Assembly: GCF_013409995.1 (NCBI RefSeq)
Contig: NZ_JACCBX010000004.1
Coordinates: 1 to 64,000 of the forward strand
Length of the DNA stretch: 64,000 bases
Direction of reading: 5' to 3'
DNA from: Neobacillus driksii
Lineage (GTDB): Bacteria > Bacillota > Bacilli > Bacillales > Cytobacillaceae
Below, in pieces: positions 1 to 8,281 of the stretch; position 1 is the stretch's first letter, and every line of letters starts with the position of its first letter. Both the position numbers and the translations under genes were made by a program. The notes beneath the pieces are model-generated. The model ran no database searches. It was not told the DNA's origin and saw nothing but the letters and a program-made list of their open reading frames with translations.

Positions 1-47
1 TTAGCCGGTTTGGAAAAAGTGTGTGGCAATCTCCTGGGCATTTCTCC

Positions 48-182
48 CTGTTGATTGGAGCGGAAGGTGTGAAGACTCCTGCGGGAGTACGGGGCTGGGG
101 AGACCCCACAGGCGCTTAAGCGCCGAGGAGGCTCCCCGGCACGCCCGCGGAAAGCGAAGCACCTGGAGCGGAAATCAACAGG
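48..182 (+). repeat. GC-rich structured dispersed repeat, copy 1 (core only)
   Basis: The copy is bounded by CTGTTGATT (48-56) and AATCAACAG (173-181). Inside it are nested complementary arms: AGGTG/CACCT, TGCGGG/CCCGCG, GGGGAG (97-102)/CTCCCC (132-137), and the palindrome GGCGCTTAAGCGCC (111-124). It matches the reverse complements of the copies at 5438-5629 and 21882-22014, keeping blocks such as GACTCCTGCGGGA and CCGAGGAGGCTC. Unlike those copies it has no outer GGCTGTGTTAA-type ends. The 60-codon open frame across it is an artefact of GC-rich repeat sequence. The region 1-266 holds only this repeat and the terminator beside it. Confidence 0.85.
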
Positions 183-195
183 CCTTTGGGCAGGC

Positions 196-236
196 AAAAA
201 AATAAAAATTGCCGAGAGAGATACCTTTCTCGACAA
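196..236 (-). terminator. Intrinsic terminator after mlpA
   Basis: Read on the minus strand, the stem ATTGTCGAGAAAG pairs with CTCTCTCGGCAAT and is followed by a U-rich tract. It lies just beyond the mlpA stop and should end the mlpA transcript. Confidence 0.85.
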
Positions 237-266
237 TCTGACAGTTCAGGTGAACTGTTTTTTCTT

Positions 267-1505
267 TTATCTTAAACCTTTTGGTAATTCTCCGTCTGGA
301 CTGATCAAGGAAACAGAATACTTGTTTGTAAATACAGAGGTAGCCATTCCATCTACACTTTGCTTGGTTACTTGGTCAATTTGTTCAATAATTTCATCCA
401 ATGAACGGTGGCGCTTCAATAATAGCTCATTTTTGCCGTTTCGGCTCATCCTGCTATTTGTACTTTCTAAACTTAACATTAAGCTTCCTTTTAATTGCTC
501 TTTACTATTAATTAATTCTTTTTCAGTAATACCATCTTGTTTTAATTTTTCTAATGTTTCTTGAATGGTTTCAAATAGTACATCAAGTTGCTTTGCACCA
601 GTTCCTCCATAGACGGTTACCACTCCATTATCCTGGTAAGCAGAATGGTAAGAGAAGACAGAATAGGCTAACCCTCGCTGTTCACGAACTTCTTGGAACA
701 ACCTGCTGCTCATACTGCCGCCTAGGATGTTATTTAAAATAATTAAGCTGTAGACGTCTTCATGTCCTATCTTTAAGCCTTCAAAACCAATACATAGGTG
801 TGCTTGTTCTGTTTCTTTCTTTCGCGATAATCGATTGGAATGGAACGTTGGAATGTTTTCTGTGATCGCACTTTTCCCGCCTTCATACGACCCGAAATAC
901 TTTTCCACTTCCTTAATAAAACTTTCAGAAACATTTCCCGCAATTGAAATTACGACATTTTCCGGTGTGTAATGATTGTGGATATAGTCTTTAAGCGTAT
1001 CTCCGGTAAACGTATTTAGCGTTTCTTCTGTACCTAATATAGGGTAACCTAGAGGATGGTCTCCATAAATAGCCCTGCTAAGTAAATCATGAACAATATC
1101 ATCTGGAGTATCATCATACATTTTAATTTCTTCTAGAACTACATTTCTTTCTTTATTTAATTCCTCTTCAACAAAGGTTGAATTGAAGAACATATCAGCT
1201 AATACATCCAAAGCGAATTGCGCATGTGTATCCAAAACTTTAGCGTAGTAACAAGTGTACTCCTTTGAGGTAAAGGCATTTACTTGCCCTCCAATGCTAT
1301 CAAAGGATTCTGCTATTTCTTTCGCTGACCTTGTTGTTGTACCTTTAAAAAACATATGCTCTAAAAAGTGTGAAATTCCATTCGTTTGGGGATTTTCATT
1401 TCTTGAGCCAGTGCCGATCCATACTCCAATTGCTACAGATCTCACTGTTGGTATATTTTCTAATACAATTCTTACTCCATTTTTGCAAGAATATCTGTTA
1501 ATCAT
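267..1505 (-). CDS. mlpA: M16-family zinc metalloprotease (processing-peptidase-like)
   Basis: Predicted zinc endopeptidase of the insulinase/mitochondrial-processing-peptidase family, 412 aa, the YmxG/MlpA protein of Bacillus. The inverted zinc motif HFLEH is at residues 46-50, with a downstream acidic helix (around VLEEIKMYDD) supplying the third ligand; the C-terminal half is the usual non-catalytic M16 repeat. No signal peptide is seen, so it is probably cytoplasmic. The ATG at 1505 is chosen because AGGAGG lies seven bases upstream; the in-frame TTG just before it is less likely. In B. subtilis mlpA follows pnp and ylxY, as here. A terminator follows. The family is certain; the physiological substrate is unknown. 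Confidence 0.93.
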   Translation of the reverse strand: MINRYSCKNGVRIVLENIPTVRSVAIGVWIGTGSRNENPQTNGISHFLEHMFFKGTTTRSAKEIAESFDSIGGQVNAFTSKEYTCYYAKVLDTHAQFALDVLADMFFNSTFVEEELNKERNVVLEEIKMYDDTPDDIVHDLLSRAIYGDHPLGYPILGTEETLNTFTGDTLKDYIHNHYTPENVVISIAGNVSESFIKEVEKYFGSYEGGKSAITENIPTFHSNRLSRKKETEQAHLCIGFEGLKIGHEDVYSLIILNNILGGSMSSRLFQEVREQRGLAYSVFSYHSAYQDNGVVTVYGGTGAKQLDVLFETIQETLEKLKQDGITEKELINSKEQLKGSLMLSLESTNSRMSRNGKNELLLKRHRSLDEIIEQIDQVTKQSVDGMATSVFTNKYSVSLISPDGELPKGLR

Positions 1506-1575
1506 CAAAATCCTCCTATCTATAGAAAGCGGAAACTAGAGCTTTATCAATTATTATCTGGATTATTTGGTTAAT

Positions 1576-2523
1576 TTATTTCAGAATTCTTTCTTCGCTC
1601 ATTAAATCGCTAACAGTCCCTATTTTTAAACTTTTTTCTTCAATGAGTGTGATTAAGCGATCTAATGATTTTGCGGTAGACTCTGTTGGATGCATGAGGA
1701 CCATTGAGCCATTATCAATCTTAGAAATAACTCGATTGATTAGTTGGTCAGGTGTAGGTTTTTGCCAATCTATCGTATCTACCGTCCACATAACGGTCTT
1801 CATTTTTAATTCAGCAGCTATTTTAACAGTTTCGTCCCGGTAACTGCCGCTGGGTGGTGCAAACCAAATGCTCTTATTACCTGTAGCTGCTTCAATGACT
1901 TCATTTGTTTTTAACAATTGCTCCCTTGTTTGTGCAGCAGTAATTCTCTTCATGTCAGGATGTGTATAGGAGTGATTCCCAACTTCATGACCTGCACTCA
2001 CAATCATTTTTGCCAAGTCAGGATTATTTTTTACCCATCTTCCCTCGAGGAAAAAGCTTGCTTTTACTTGGTGTTTTTTAAGTGCGGCAAGCATTTCAGG
2101 TAAATATTCGTTTCCCCATGCTACATTGATAATGAAGCTTACCATTGGTTTGTCAGGATGCCCGCGATAAATGGGAGATGGAGGCAAATCCTTAAGATGT
2201 ACCGATGGTGTGGTTTGTTTATATACTATTTTTTTTTCATCGAAAATGCCGCTTTTTTTCATATTTTTATATGAAGCTTCAATATCGACAGTTAACCCAT
2301 TATAGCCTGGGATTGCTTTCCACACTTGATCAATTTTAGCATTGGAAGGCGGTATATTATATGTAGAAGCATTTTTAATAATACTTTGATATAACGGATT
2401 TTCTTGCTTTCCTACAGTAACCACGTTTCCTTTTAATGAAGCAACATATGTATTTACAAGAGGATTGTTAACAGAAAACCACGCTACAAATAAAATGAGA
2501 GCGATCAAACTTAACTTCTTCAT
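1576..2523 (-). CDS. ylxY: YlxY-type polysaccharide deacetylase-like protein
   Basis: A 315-aa protein with an N-terminal hydrophobic segment (about 4-17), probably a signal anchor or signal peptide, and a C-terminal NodB-homology domain from about residue 127. The metal-binding NHSYTH motif (His184, His188) and the later APPSGSYRDE and WTVDTIDWQ blocks are present. The usual first motif, TFDDG, is replaced by NVAWGNEY (133-140), so the catalytic Asp and one metal ligand are missing. As I recall, B. subtilis YlxY shows the same substitution, so this looks like a family trait, not a mutation. The role may be sporulation-related cell-wall work, but the activity is uncertain. It lies between pnp and mlpA. 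Confidence 0.9.
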   Translation of the reverse strand: MKKLSLIALILFVAWFSVNNPLVNTYVASLKGNVVTVGKQENPLYQSIIKNASTYNIPPSNAKIDQVWKAIPGYNGLTVDIEASYKNMKKSGIFDEKKIVYKQTTPSVHLKDLPPSPIYRGHPDKPMVSFIINVAWGNEYLPEMLAALKKHQVKASFFLEGRWVKNNPDLAKMIVSAGHEVGNHSYTHPDMKRITAAQTREQLLKTNEVIEAATGNKSIWFAPPSGSYRDETVKIAAELKMKTVMWTVDTIDWQKPTPDQLINRVISKIDNGSMVLMHPTESTAKSLDRLITLIEEKSLKIGTVSDLMSEERILK

Positions 2524-2597
2524 TTACCTTCCCCCTTCATACAGAATATATGAATAATGGGGACAAGGTAGAACTAAAAGCCGAAGCGCCTTACATG

Positions 2598-2624
2598 GAA
2601 AAAGTCAGGGTTCCCCCTGACCTT
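2598..2624 (-). terminator. Intrinsic terminator after pnp
   Basis: On the minus strand GGTCAGGG, loop GGAA, CCCTGACT is followed by a U run. It separates pnp from ylxY. Confidence 0.85.
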
Positions 2625-2648
2625 TCTATTATTCCTAGTGAGGCTTTC

Positions 2649-4775
2649 TTACTGTTTTTCTGCTGCTTTTTCAGCCTTCTCACGTTGTTCTTTTAAAATT
2701 GCCTTACGTGAAAGGTTTACACGTCCTTGTTTATCGATTTCAGTAACTTTGACTAAAATTTCATCACCGATTGCAATAACGTCTTCGACCTTACCAACTC
2801 GTTCCTCGGCCAATTCAGAAATATGGACAAGTCCATCTTTACCAGCAAAGATCTCAACAAAAGCACCGAATTTTTCAATTCGCTTAACCTTACCAAGGTA
2901 CATTTGGCCAACTTCAACCTCGCGTACGATATCTTCGATAATTTTCTTTGCTTTTTGGTTCATTGCTTGGTCAGTTGAGGCAATAAATACAGTTCCATCT
3001 TGTTCAATATCGATTTTAACACCAGTTTCTTCGATGATCTTATTGATTTGCTTACCGCTTGGTCCAATAACATCACGAATTTTATCCGGGTTAATTTTCA
3101 TTGTTAAGATTTTGGGTGCAAATTTTGAAAGCTCACTTCTTGGCTCTGTTATTGTTGCAAGCATAGAATCAAGAATATGCATTCTACCCTTCTTTGCCTG
3201 TTGAAGTGCTTCTTCTAGGATTTCACGAGAAAGTCCTTTAATTTTTATATCCATCTGAAGTGCAGTTACACCTTTAGCCGTTCCTGCCACTTTGAAATCC
3301 ATATCACCTAGATGGTCTTCCATACCTTGAATATCAGATAAAACGGTGTAATGTTCACCAGATTTTACTAGTCCCATCGCAATTCCAGCAACTGGGGCTT
3401 TAATCGGAACACCAGCATCCATCATCGCAAGTGTACTTGCACAAATACTCGCTTGAGAGGTAGAACCATTAGATTCAAGGACTTCAGAAACAAGGCGAAT
3501 CGTATATGGGAAATCCTTTTCAGAAGGTACAATTGGTTCTAATGCTCGCTCACCTAGAGCACCATGTCCGATCTCACGACGACCTGGTCCACGGATTGGT
3601 CCAGTTTCCCCAACACTAAATTGAGGGAAATTGTAATGATGCATAAAACGCTTTTCTTCTTCTATTCCTAAACCATCTAGAATTTGCACATCACCCATTG
3701 CTCCTAATGTACAAATACTTAATGCTTGAGTTTGTCCACGTGTAAACAAACCAGAACCATGTGTCCTTGGTAAAATACCTACCTGTGAAGATAATGGACG
3801 AATTTCATCGATTTTCCGACCGTCTGGACGAATCTTTTCAACGGTTATTAAACGACGAACTTCACCTTTAACGATTTTATCTAAAATTTGTTTTACTTGT
3901 TTCATGTCATCGTCTGTTGCCTCATTCTCTTGGAATTTAGCGATTACACGATTCTTTACTTCTTTAATGGCATCCTCACGTGCATGCTTTTCCTGCACTT
4001 GAATGGCGGTTACCATATCAGTTTCACACATTTCTCTAACTTCAGCTTCTAAATCTTTATCAAGTTCATAAAGAATAATTTCTCTTTTTTCCTTGCCAGC
4101 TTCAGCCATAATTTTTTCTTGGAATTCAATGAGGCGCTTAATTTCTTCATGTCCATACATAATAGCCTCAAGCATGACTTCCTCAGAAACTTCATCAGCA
4201 CCAGCTTCAACCATGTTTATCGCATCTTTCGTACCGGCAACAGTTAAATGAATATCGCTTTTTTCGGCTTGTTCTACTGTTGGGTTAATTACAAATGCTC
4301 CATCGACTCTGCCAACGATTACACCTGCAATCGGTCCCTCGAATGGAATGTCAGATGTACAAAGTGCTAAAGATGATCCAAACATTGCTGCCATCTCTGA
4401 TGAGCAATCTTGATCCACACTCATAACAATGCTGATTACTTGCACGTCATTACGGAAACCATCTGCAAAAAGTGGACGAATTGGACGGTCAATTAATCGA
4501 CTCGCCAAGATAGCTTTTTCACTAGGACGACCTTCACGTTTAATAAATCCGCCAGGTATTTTCCCGACCGCATATAATCGCTCTTCATAGTTACATGTTA
4601 ATGGAAAGAAGTCTAAGTTTTTTGGTTCTTTTGAAGCTGTAGCTGTACTTAGAACTGCAGTATCTCCATAACGGACCATTACTGCTCCATTTGCCTGTTT
4701 GGCTAGTTGTCCAATTTCAACAGTTAATTTACGTCCAGCCCAATCCATGGAATATTCGTGTTTCGTTTGTTCCAT
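2649..4775 (-). CDS. pnp: Polyribonucleotide nucleotidyltransferase (PNPase)
   Basis: 3'-5' phosphorolytic exoribonuclease that degrades RNA to nucleoside diphosphates in mRNA turnover. At 708 aa it has the normal family length. Domains in order: RNase PH-like 1 (about 1-210), a helical linker, RNase PH-like 2 (about 310-530), a KH domain with the [11 protein letters not shown] loop (about 555-620), and a C-terminal S1 domain (about 622-690) ending in a Lys/Glu-rich tail. The start ATG has a GAGAGGGG ribosome-binding site. It lies downstream of rpsO beyond a terminator, as in other Bacilli. An AT-rich leader of about 195 bases precedes it, containing AAGCTT-TAT-AAGCTT followed by U residues, possibly a weak attenuator. 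Confidence 0.98.
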   Translation of the reverse strand: MEQTKHEYSMDWAGRKLTVEIGQLAKQANGAVMVRYGDTAVLSTATASKEPKNLDFFPLTCNYEERLYAVGKIPGGFIKREGRPSEKAILASRLIDRPIRPLFADGFRNDVQVISIVMSVDQDCSSEMAAMFGSSLALCTSDIPFEGPIAGVIVGRVDGAFVINPTVEQAEKSDIHLTVAGTKDAINMVEAGADEVSEEVMLEAIMYGHEEIKRLIEFQEKIMAEAGKEKREIILYELDKDLEAEVREMCETDMVTAIQVQEKHAREDAIKEVKNRVIAKFQENEATDDDMKQVKQILDKIVKGEVRRLITVEKIRPDGRKIDEIRPLSSQVGILPRTHGSGLFTRGQTQALSICTLGAMGDVQILDGLGIEEEKRFMHHYNFPQFSVGETGPIRGPGRREIGHGALGERALEPIVPSEKDFPYTIRLVSEVLESNGSTSQASICASTLAMMDAGVPIKAPVAGIAMGLVKSGEHYTVLSDIQGMEDHLGDMDFKVAGTAKGVTALQMDIKIKGLSREILEEALQQAKKGRMHILDSMLATITEPRSELSKFAPKILTMKINPDKIRDVIGPSGKQINKIIEETGVKIDIEQDGTVFIASTDQAMNQKAKKIIEDIVREVEVGQMYLGKVKRIEKFGAFVEIFAGKDGLVHISELAEERVGKVEDVIAIGDEILVKVTEIDKQGRVNLSRKAILKEQREKAEKAAEKQ

Positions 4776-4971
4776 ATTGTTACCCCTCTCTATCTAAATC
4801 ACTTTAGAGGATAATGCGAAATAATATCGCTCTAATCATCTAATATAAAAAAGCTTATAAAGCTTATGTTATCAATACAAATATACTTATAGTATGCTCA
4901 AATTTTCGCGACTTAAAATATGTATATAATATATTTATCTTGCACTAGGTGCTATCTTTTTTAAACCTAAC

Positions 4972-4998
4972 AAAAAAGCGGGAAAAATCCCGCTTCTT
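4972..4998 (-). terminator. Intrinsic terminator after rpsO
   Basis: Minus-strand stem AAGCGGGA/TCCCGCTT with a U run, just after the rpsO stop. The stretch 4776-4971 beyond it is the pnp leader; I found no well-spaced promoter there. Confidence 0.9.
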
Positions 4999-5002
4999 TT
5001 GA

Positions 5003-5272
5003 TTATCGACGAAGTCCTAGCTTATTGATTAATTCACGGTAACGTTGAACATCTTTATTACGTAGGTACGTTAAAAGATTACGACGCTTACCAACCATTT
5101 TCAACAGACCGCGACGTGAGTGGTGGTCCTTCTTATGAGTACGTAAGTGCTCATTCAAATTGTTGATTGATTCAGTAAGGACAGCGATTTGAACCTCTGC
5201 AGATCCAGTGTCATTATCATGAGTTTTATACTCAGCGATAAGTTCGTTTTTACGTTCTTGTGTGATTGCCAT
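5003..5272 (-). CDS. rpsO: 30S ribosomal protein S15
   Basis: Primary 16S rRNA-binding protein of the small-subunit platform, 89 aa. The S15 signature [17 protein letters not shown] is intact and the length is standard. The ATG at 5272 is chosen because AGGAGG lies eight bases before it; the upstream in-frame GTG overlaps the ribosome-binding site. The gene has its own promoter (5366-5394) and an 80-90 base leader, fitting S15 autoregulation as known in related Bacilli. The following terminator separates it from pnp. Confidence 0.98.
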   Translation of the reverse strand: MAITQERKNELIAEYKTHDNDTGSAEVQIAVLTESINNLNEHLRTHKKDHHSRRGLLKMVGKRRNLLTYLRNKDVQRYRELINKLGLRR

Positions 5273-5360
5273 CCTATTCACCTCCTAAATTTACTATCCC
5301 CTGTTACTGAGCAAGCGTCGGTGACTCGACTTGCCAAGCAAAGGTTATTTTTAATACGTT
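5273..5360 (-). promoter_or_regulatory. rpsO mRNA leader, candidate S15 autoregulatory RNA
   Basis: Between the predicted transcription start and the rpsO ATG the leader can form GCAAG-TCG-AGTCAC-CGA-CG-CTTGC, followed by a single-stranded GGGGATAG stretch and the AGGAGG. S15 leaders in Bacillaceae are known to bind S15, but I cannot confirm the motif by alignment, so the assignment is inference. Confidence 0.4.
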
Positions 5361-5365
5361 AATAA

Positions 5366-5394
5366 GAATACAACGTTTTACGACAAATTGCAAG
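5366..5394 (-). promoter_or_regulatory. Sigma-A promoter of rpsO
   Basis: On the minus strand TTGCAA (5389-5394) and TATTCT (5366-5371) are separated by 17 bases, about 95 bases upstream of the rpsO start. Confidence 0.75.
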
Positions 5395-5420
5395 TTAATC
5401 GCTAAAAAAGCTATTTATTA

Positions 5421-5663
5421 AACTGTACTAAATTAGTCTGTTGATTTGCGCTCGACTAAGGAAAGCTTCTTCGAATAATCATCGCAGGGACAGCCGGTTT
5501 TTGCCCGTCACGAGGCACTTCGCTTTCCGCGGGCGGTCCGGGGAGCCTCCTCGGCGCCTTAGCGCCTGCGGGGTTTCCCCTGCCCCGTCCTCCCGCAGGA
5601 GTCTTCGTGCCTTCCGCGCAAATCAACAGAGTGCCAAAATCAATACTCAGCTTTAACGTAGCC
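5421..5663. repeat. GC-rich structured repeat, copy 2, inside the outer palindromic module
   Basis: The core is bounded by CTGTTGATTT (from 5438) and AATCAACAG (to 5629), in the opposite orientation to copy 1. Its arms pair as AGGCAC/GTGCCT, GGGGA/TCCCC and GGCGC-TAAG-GCGCC. About 55 extra bases (roughly 5451-5505) sit between two arms and are absent from the other copies. Outside the core, degenerate outer ends remain: AACTGTACTAA (5421-5431) and TTAACGTAGCC (5653-5663). The element fills the gap between the ribF stop and the rpsO promoter. The 71-codon open frame across it is not a gene. Confidence 0.85.
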
Positions 5664-6600
5664 TATAATTAAAGTATTCAATTGCATTCTGTTTGTCTTT
5701 TTCGATTTGTGCCACCAGTTCATCAATTCCCGAGAATTTTTGTTCTTTTCTTAGGTATTGGTGCCATTCGATGGTTACTTTCTTTCCATAAATATCTTTT
5801 TTGAAGTTAAAGATATGGGCCTCTACTGAAACCTTTAAAGCGTCTTTATTGAATGTTGGTTTGTAGCCAACATTACAAACACCTTCGTACCAGTCTTGAC
5901 CGATCTTGATTTGTACGGCGTAAACACCCAGAGGGGGTAAAATAAATTCATCCATTGTATCTACATTTGCAGTAGGGAAACCAATTGTCCTGCCTCTTTT
6001 ATCCCCATGGACGACTATGCCGGCTGTGGTATAGAACCTGCCAAGTAATTCAGGCAGCTCAGTGGTTCTTCCGTTTTTTATATATTGACGAATTCGCGTT
6101 GAACTTACTTTCTCATCACCACTAGTGAATTTATCAACGATGGTGAAAGTGAATTTCTCTCTTGAATGAAAGGGTAAAATTTCCATGGATCCTTTTCCCA
6201 TACGGCCATAAGAGAAATCAAATCCTGCCACGACATGTTTTACATTCAAATCAATAACATACTGATCGATAAATTCTTGGGGAAGCAGGTTTGCAAATTC
6301 TGCCGTAAAATTTACGATAAATAGATAATCGATGCCTAGTTCCTCAATTAAATTAATTTTTTCGGCTAGCGGTGTTATATATTGAACATGCTTTTCATTT
6401 TTGCCTAAAACAACGGATGGATGAGGATCAAAGGTCATAACGGCGGACAGCAGTCCTTTTTGATTAGCTTGTTTTTTAGCTTCAAGAATAACCTTTTGAT
6501 GACCAAGATGAACTCCGTCAAAATAACCAAGTGCCATTGATAATGGAGGTATTTGCGTTTTTTCTATATTTAATGGGAATTCTAATTTTATTACTTCCAA
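5653..6600 (-). CDS. ribF: Bifunctional riboflavin kinase / FAD synthetase
   Basis: Makes FMN from riboflavin (kinase) and then FAD (adenylyltransferase). It is 315 aa. The nucleotidyltransferase domain has GYFDGVHLGHQK at 25-36; the C-terminal kinase domain (about 185-305) has RGRTIGFPTAN. It lies 30 bases after truB, so the two are probably co-transcribed. The last three codons (Arg-Leu-Arg) and the TAA lie inside the outer terminal repeat of the adjacent element (5653-5663), so the present C-terminus was probably fixed when that element inserted. In some Bacilli this protein can affect the FMN riboswitch regulon through FMN levels. Confidence 0.97.
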   Translation of the reverse strand: MEVIKLEFPLNIEKTQIPPLSMALGYFDGVHLGHQKVILEAKKQANQKGLLSAVMTFDPHPSVVLGKNEKHVQYITPLAEKINLIEELGIDYLFIVNFTAEFANLLPQEFIDQYVIDLNVKHVVAGFDFSYGRMGKGSMEILPFHSREKFTFTIVDKFTSGDEKVSSTRIRQYIKNGRTTELPELLGRFYTTAGIVVHGDKRGRTIGFPTANVDTMDEFILPPLGVYAVQIKIGQDWYEGVCNVGYKPTFNKDALKVSVEAHIFNFKKDIYGKKVTIEWHQYLRKEQKFSGIDELVAQIEKDKQNAIEYFNYRLR

Positions 6601-6630
6601 TGAAACTCACCTTTTCTGACCGTAACCTTT

Positions 6631-7551
6631 TTAACCTTGATCATTACGCAAAACTTTAACCGGTTTCAACAGCCCTGGTTTGTTCGGGTGTACCGAATAA
6701 ATGGCAAGTGCTTTGCCTTCTTCCGTTTCAGCGCTAATAGGTCCGTTACTATTTTTTAAATGCTCTGGTATTGGTAAAAGTGCGCCATTTTTCACTTTCT
6801 CTGCTACTTTATCATTTATTATGTATTTCGGCAAATGAGAAAGTGCCATTTCTAAAGGTCTTAAAAAGGAGGATATCGTACCAGCTTCCACTGATTTTTC
6901 AATCTGTTCAAAAGTCAAACAATCATCAATTGTAAACGCAGATGATTGGGTCCTAATTAAATTTGACATATGTGCAGGATAGCCAAGTTCTTCGCCAATC
7001 ATTACTGCTAGTGTCCTGATATAGGTTCCTTTGCTGCAACTCACTCTAAATCGAAATGAGACAGTTTCACCTGAAAATTCCTCTCTATCGTCAAGCAGCT
7101 CCATCGAATAGATAGTTACCTTTCTCGTAGGACGTTCCACTTCTATTCCTTTGCGGGCATATTCGTATAAACGAGTCCCATTCACTTTTACCGCTGAAAA
7201 CATCGGTGGTGTTTGTTCTATTTCACCAGTGAAAGAATTGAGGACTTGAAGGATTTCTTTCCTACTTATGGTACCTTCTACCTTTTTCTCTTCAACCATT
7301 TCTCCTGAAGCATCCTCGGTTGTTGTGGAGTATCCAAGTGTCACTTCTCCTTCATAACTCTTTCCAGCGTCAGTTATGTATTCTGCAACTTTTGTTGCTC
7401 TACCAATACAAATAGGAAGAACTCCGGTCACATCTGGGTCAAGTGTGCCCGTATGGCCCACCTTTTTTGTTTTTAATATTTTTCTTAATCTAAAAACACA
7501 ATCATGCGACGTTAGTCCTGCCGGTTTATATAAAGGGATGATTCCTTCCAT
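6631..7551 (-). CDS. truB: tRNA pseudouridine(55) synthase
   Basis: Isomerises U55 in the T-loop of tRNAs to pseudouridine. It is 306 aa. The catalytic motif GTLDPDVTGVLP is at 35-46, with Asp38 the expected nucleophile, and the KPAGLTSHDCV block is at 9-19. The C-terminal part resembles a PUA-like extension. It is followed by ribF. A strong terminator sits between rbfA and truB, so truB-ribF needs read-through or a promoter I cannot see in the 38 bases available. Confidence 0.97.
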   Translation of the reverse strand: MEGIIPLYKPAGLTSHDCVFRLRKILKTKKVGHTGTLDPDVTGVLPICIGRATKVAEYITDAGKSYEGEVTLGYSTTTEDASGEMVEEKKVEGTISRKEILQVLNSFTGEIEQTPPMFSAVKVNGTRLYEYARKGIEVERPTRKVTIYSMELLDDREEFSGETVSFRFRVSCSKGTYIRTLAVMIGEELGYPAHMSNLIRTQSSAFTIDDCLTFEQIEKSVEAGTISSFLRPLEMALSHLPKYIINDKVAEKVKNGALLPIPEHLKNSNGPISAETEEGKALAIYSVHPNKPGLLKPVKVLRNDQG

Positions 7552-7581
7552 CGCCGGTCACTCCAATTCAATTTTGTATCG

Positions 7582-7609
7582 AAAAAAAAGGATAGACAAT
7601 TGTCTATCC
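7582..7609 (-). terminator. Intrinsic terminator between rbfA and truB
   Basis: A 20-base perfect palindrome (GGATAGACAATTGTCTATCC, 7590-7609) is followed on the minus strand by eight U residues. It ends the rimP-nusA-infB-rbfA transcript. Confidence 0.92.
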
Positions 7610-7611
7610 AT

Positions 7612-7983
7612 TTATTCTTCTTCATTTTTTTCCATGCTTCTTTCTTCATGGTGCAATTGATGAATGAGAGAATTGATTCGATTTCCATAATCCATCGATT
7701 CATCCCATTCAAAAAGGATCTCAGGAGTCTTGCGTAAACGTATACGATGTCCAATTTCAGTTCGGATAAATCCTTTCGCCTTTGCAAGACCTTTAAGCGT
7801 GTTTTCCTTTTGCTCTTCATCGCCCAAAACAGAAATATATACTTTTGCTTGTTGGAGATCTCCTGTTACTTGAACATCTGTAACCGTCACGAAGCCGATC
7901 CGGGGATCCTTAATTTTCCGCCCGATGATGTCACTTAGTTCTTTCTTCATTTGCTCTCCAACACGATTTGCTCTGTGGCTCAT
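7612..7983 (-). CDS. rbfA: 30S ribosome-binding factor A
   Basis: Cold-associated maturation factor that binds the free 30S subunit and helps 5' processing of 16S rRNA. It is 123 aa with a KH-like fold, and the motif [13 protein letters not shown] is recognisable. The C-terminal tail is rich in Glu. The ATG at 7983 is chosen: AGAGGTG lies five bases upstream and the in-frame GTG before it is part of that site. It follows ylxP by 16 bases in the nusA-infB operon and is the last gene before a strong terminator. Confidence 0.95.
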   Translation of the reverse strand: MSHRANRVGEQMKKELSDIIGRKIKDPRIGFVTVTDVQVTGDLQQAKVYISVLGDEEQKENTLKGLAKAKGFIRTEIGHRIRLRKTPEILFEWDESMDYGNRINSLIHQLHHEERSMEKNEEE

Positions 7984-7999
7984 CACTTCACCTCTTAAC

Positions 8000-8281
8000 T
8001 TAAAGCCATTCTACTTCGGTGATCGTTCTTTCAATCTCAGGAAAAGAATCAATTAATTTAAATGCATTTTGCAGTTCCAGTTCAGTCATTACCCGATTCG
8101 ATGTTACGGCCACAATGGCTATTTTCGTCCTTTGCCACACATCCTGATAGCCAACTTCTGAAACTGATACATTAAATTTTTGTTTTAACCTGGTAAGAAT
8201 TCGCTGTAATACAGCCCGTTTCTCTTTTAAAGAATGAGCATCGTAGATGATACATTCACAAACGGCTAAACCTACGATCAT
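8000..8281 (-). CDS. ylxP: YlxP family protein (DUF503)
   Basis: A 93-aa conserved protein with the DUF503 pattern: an initial [22 protein letters not shown] and a later block around [18 protein letters not shown]. The biochemical function is unknown; the place between infB and rbfA suggests a role in ribosome assembly or translation initiation (inference). Its start overlaps the infB stop by four bases (ATGA), indicating translational coupling. Confidence 0.92.
   Translation of the reverse strand: MIVGLAVCECIIYDAHSLKEKRAVLQRILTRLKQKFNVSVSEVGYQDVWQRTKIAIVAVTSNRVMTELELQNAFKLIDSFPEIERTITEVEWL

Noticed and set aside
23-205. 60-codon plus-strand open frame
   Set aside because: It runs through the GC-rich repeat; the same repeat gives open frames at 5441-5656 and 21833-22021. 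No ribosome-binding site or known protein.
2638-3204. 188-codon plus-strand frame opposite pnp
   Set aside because: Antisense shadow of a strongly conserved gene; Ser/Ile-rich composition typical of reverse-strand frames. Likewise the 271-codon frame at 54431-55246 opposite sdaAA.
4845-4868. AAGCTT-TAT-AAGCTT plus U run as a firm pnp attenuator
   Set aside because: The stem is only six A/T-rich pairs; too weak to call a terminator, so it is only mentioned with pnp.
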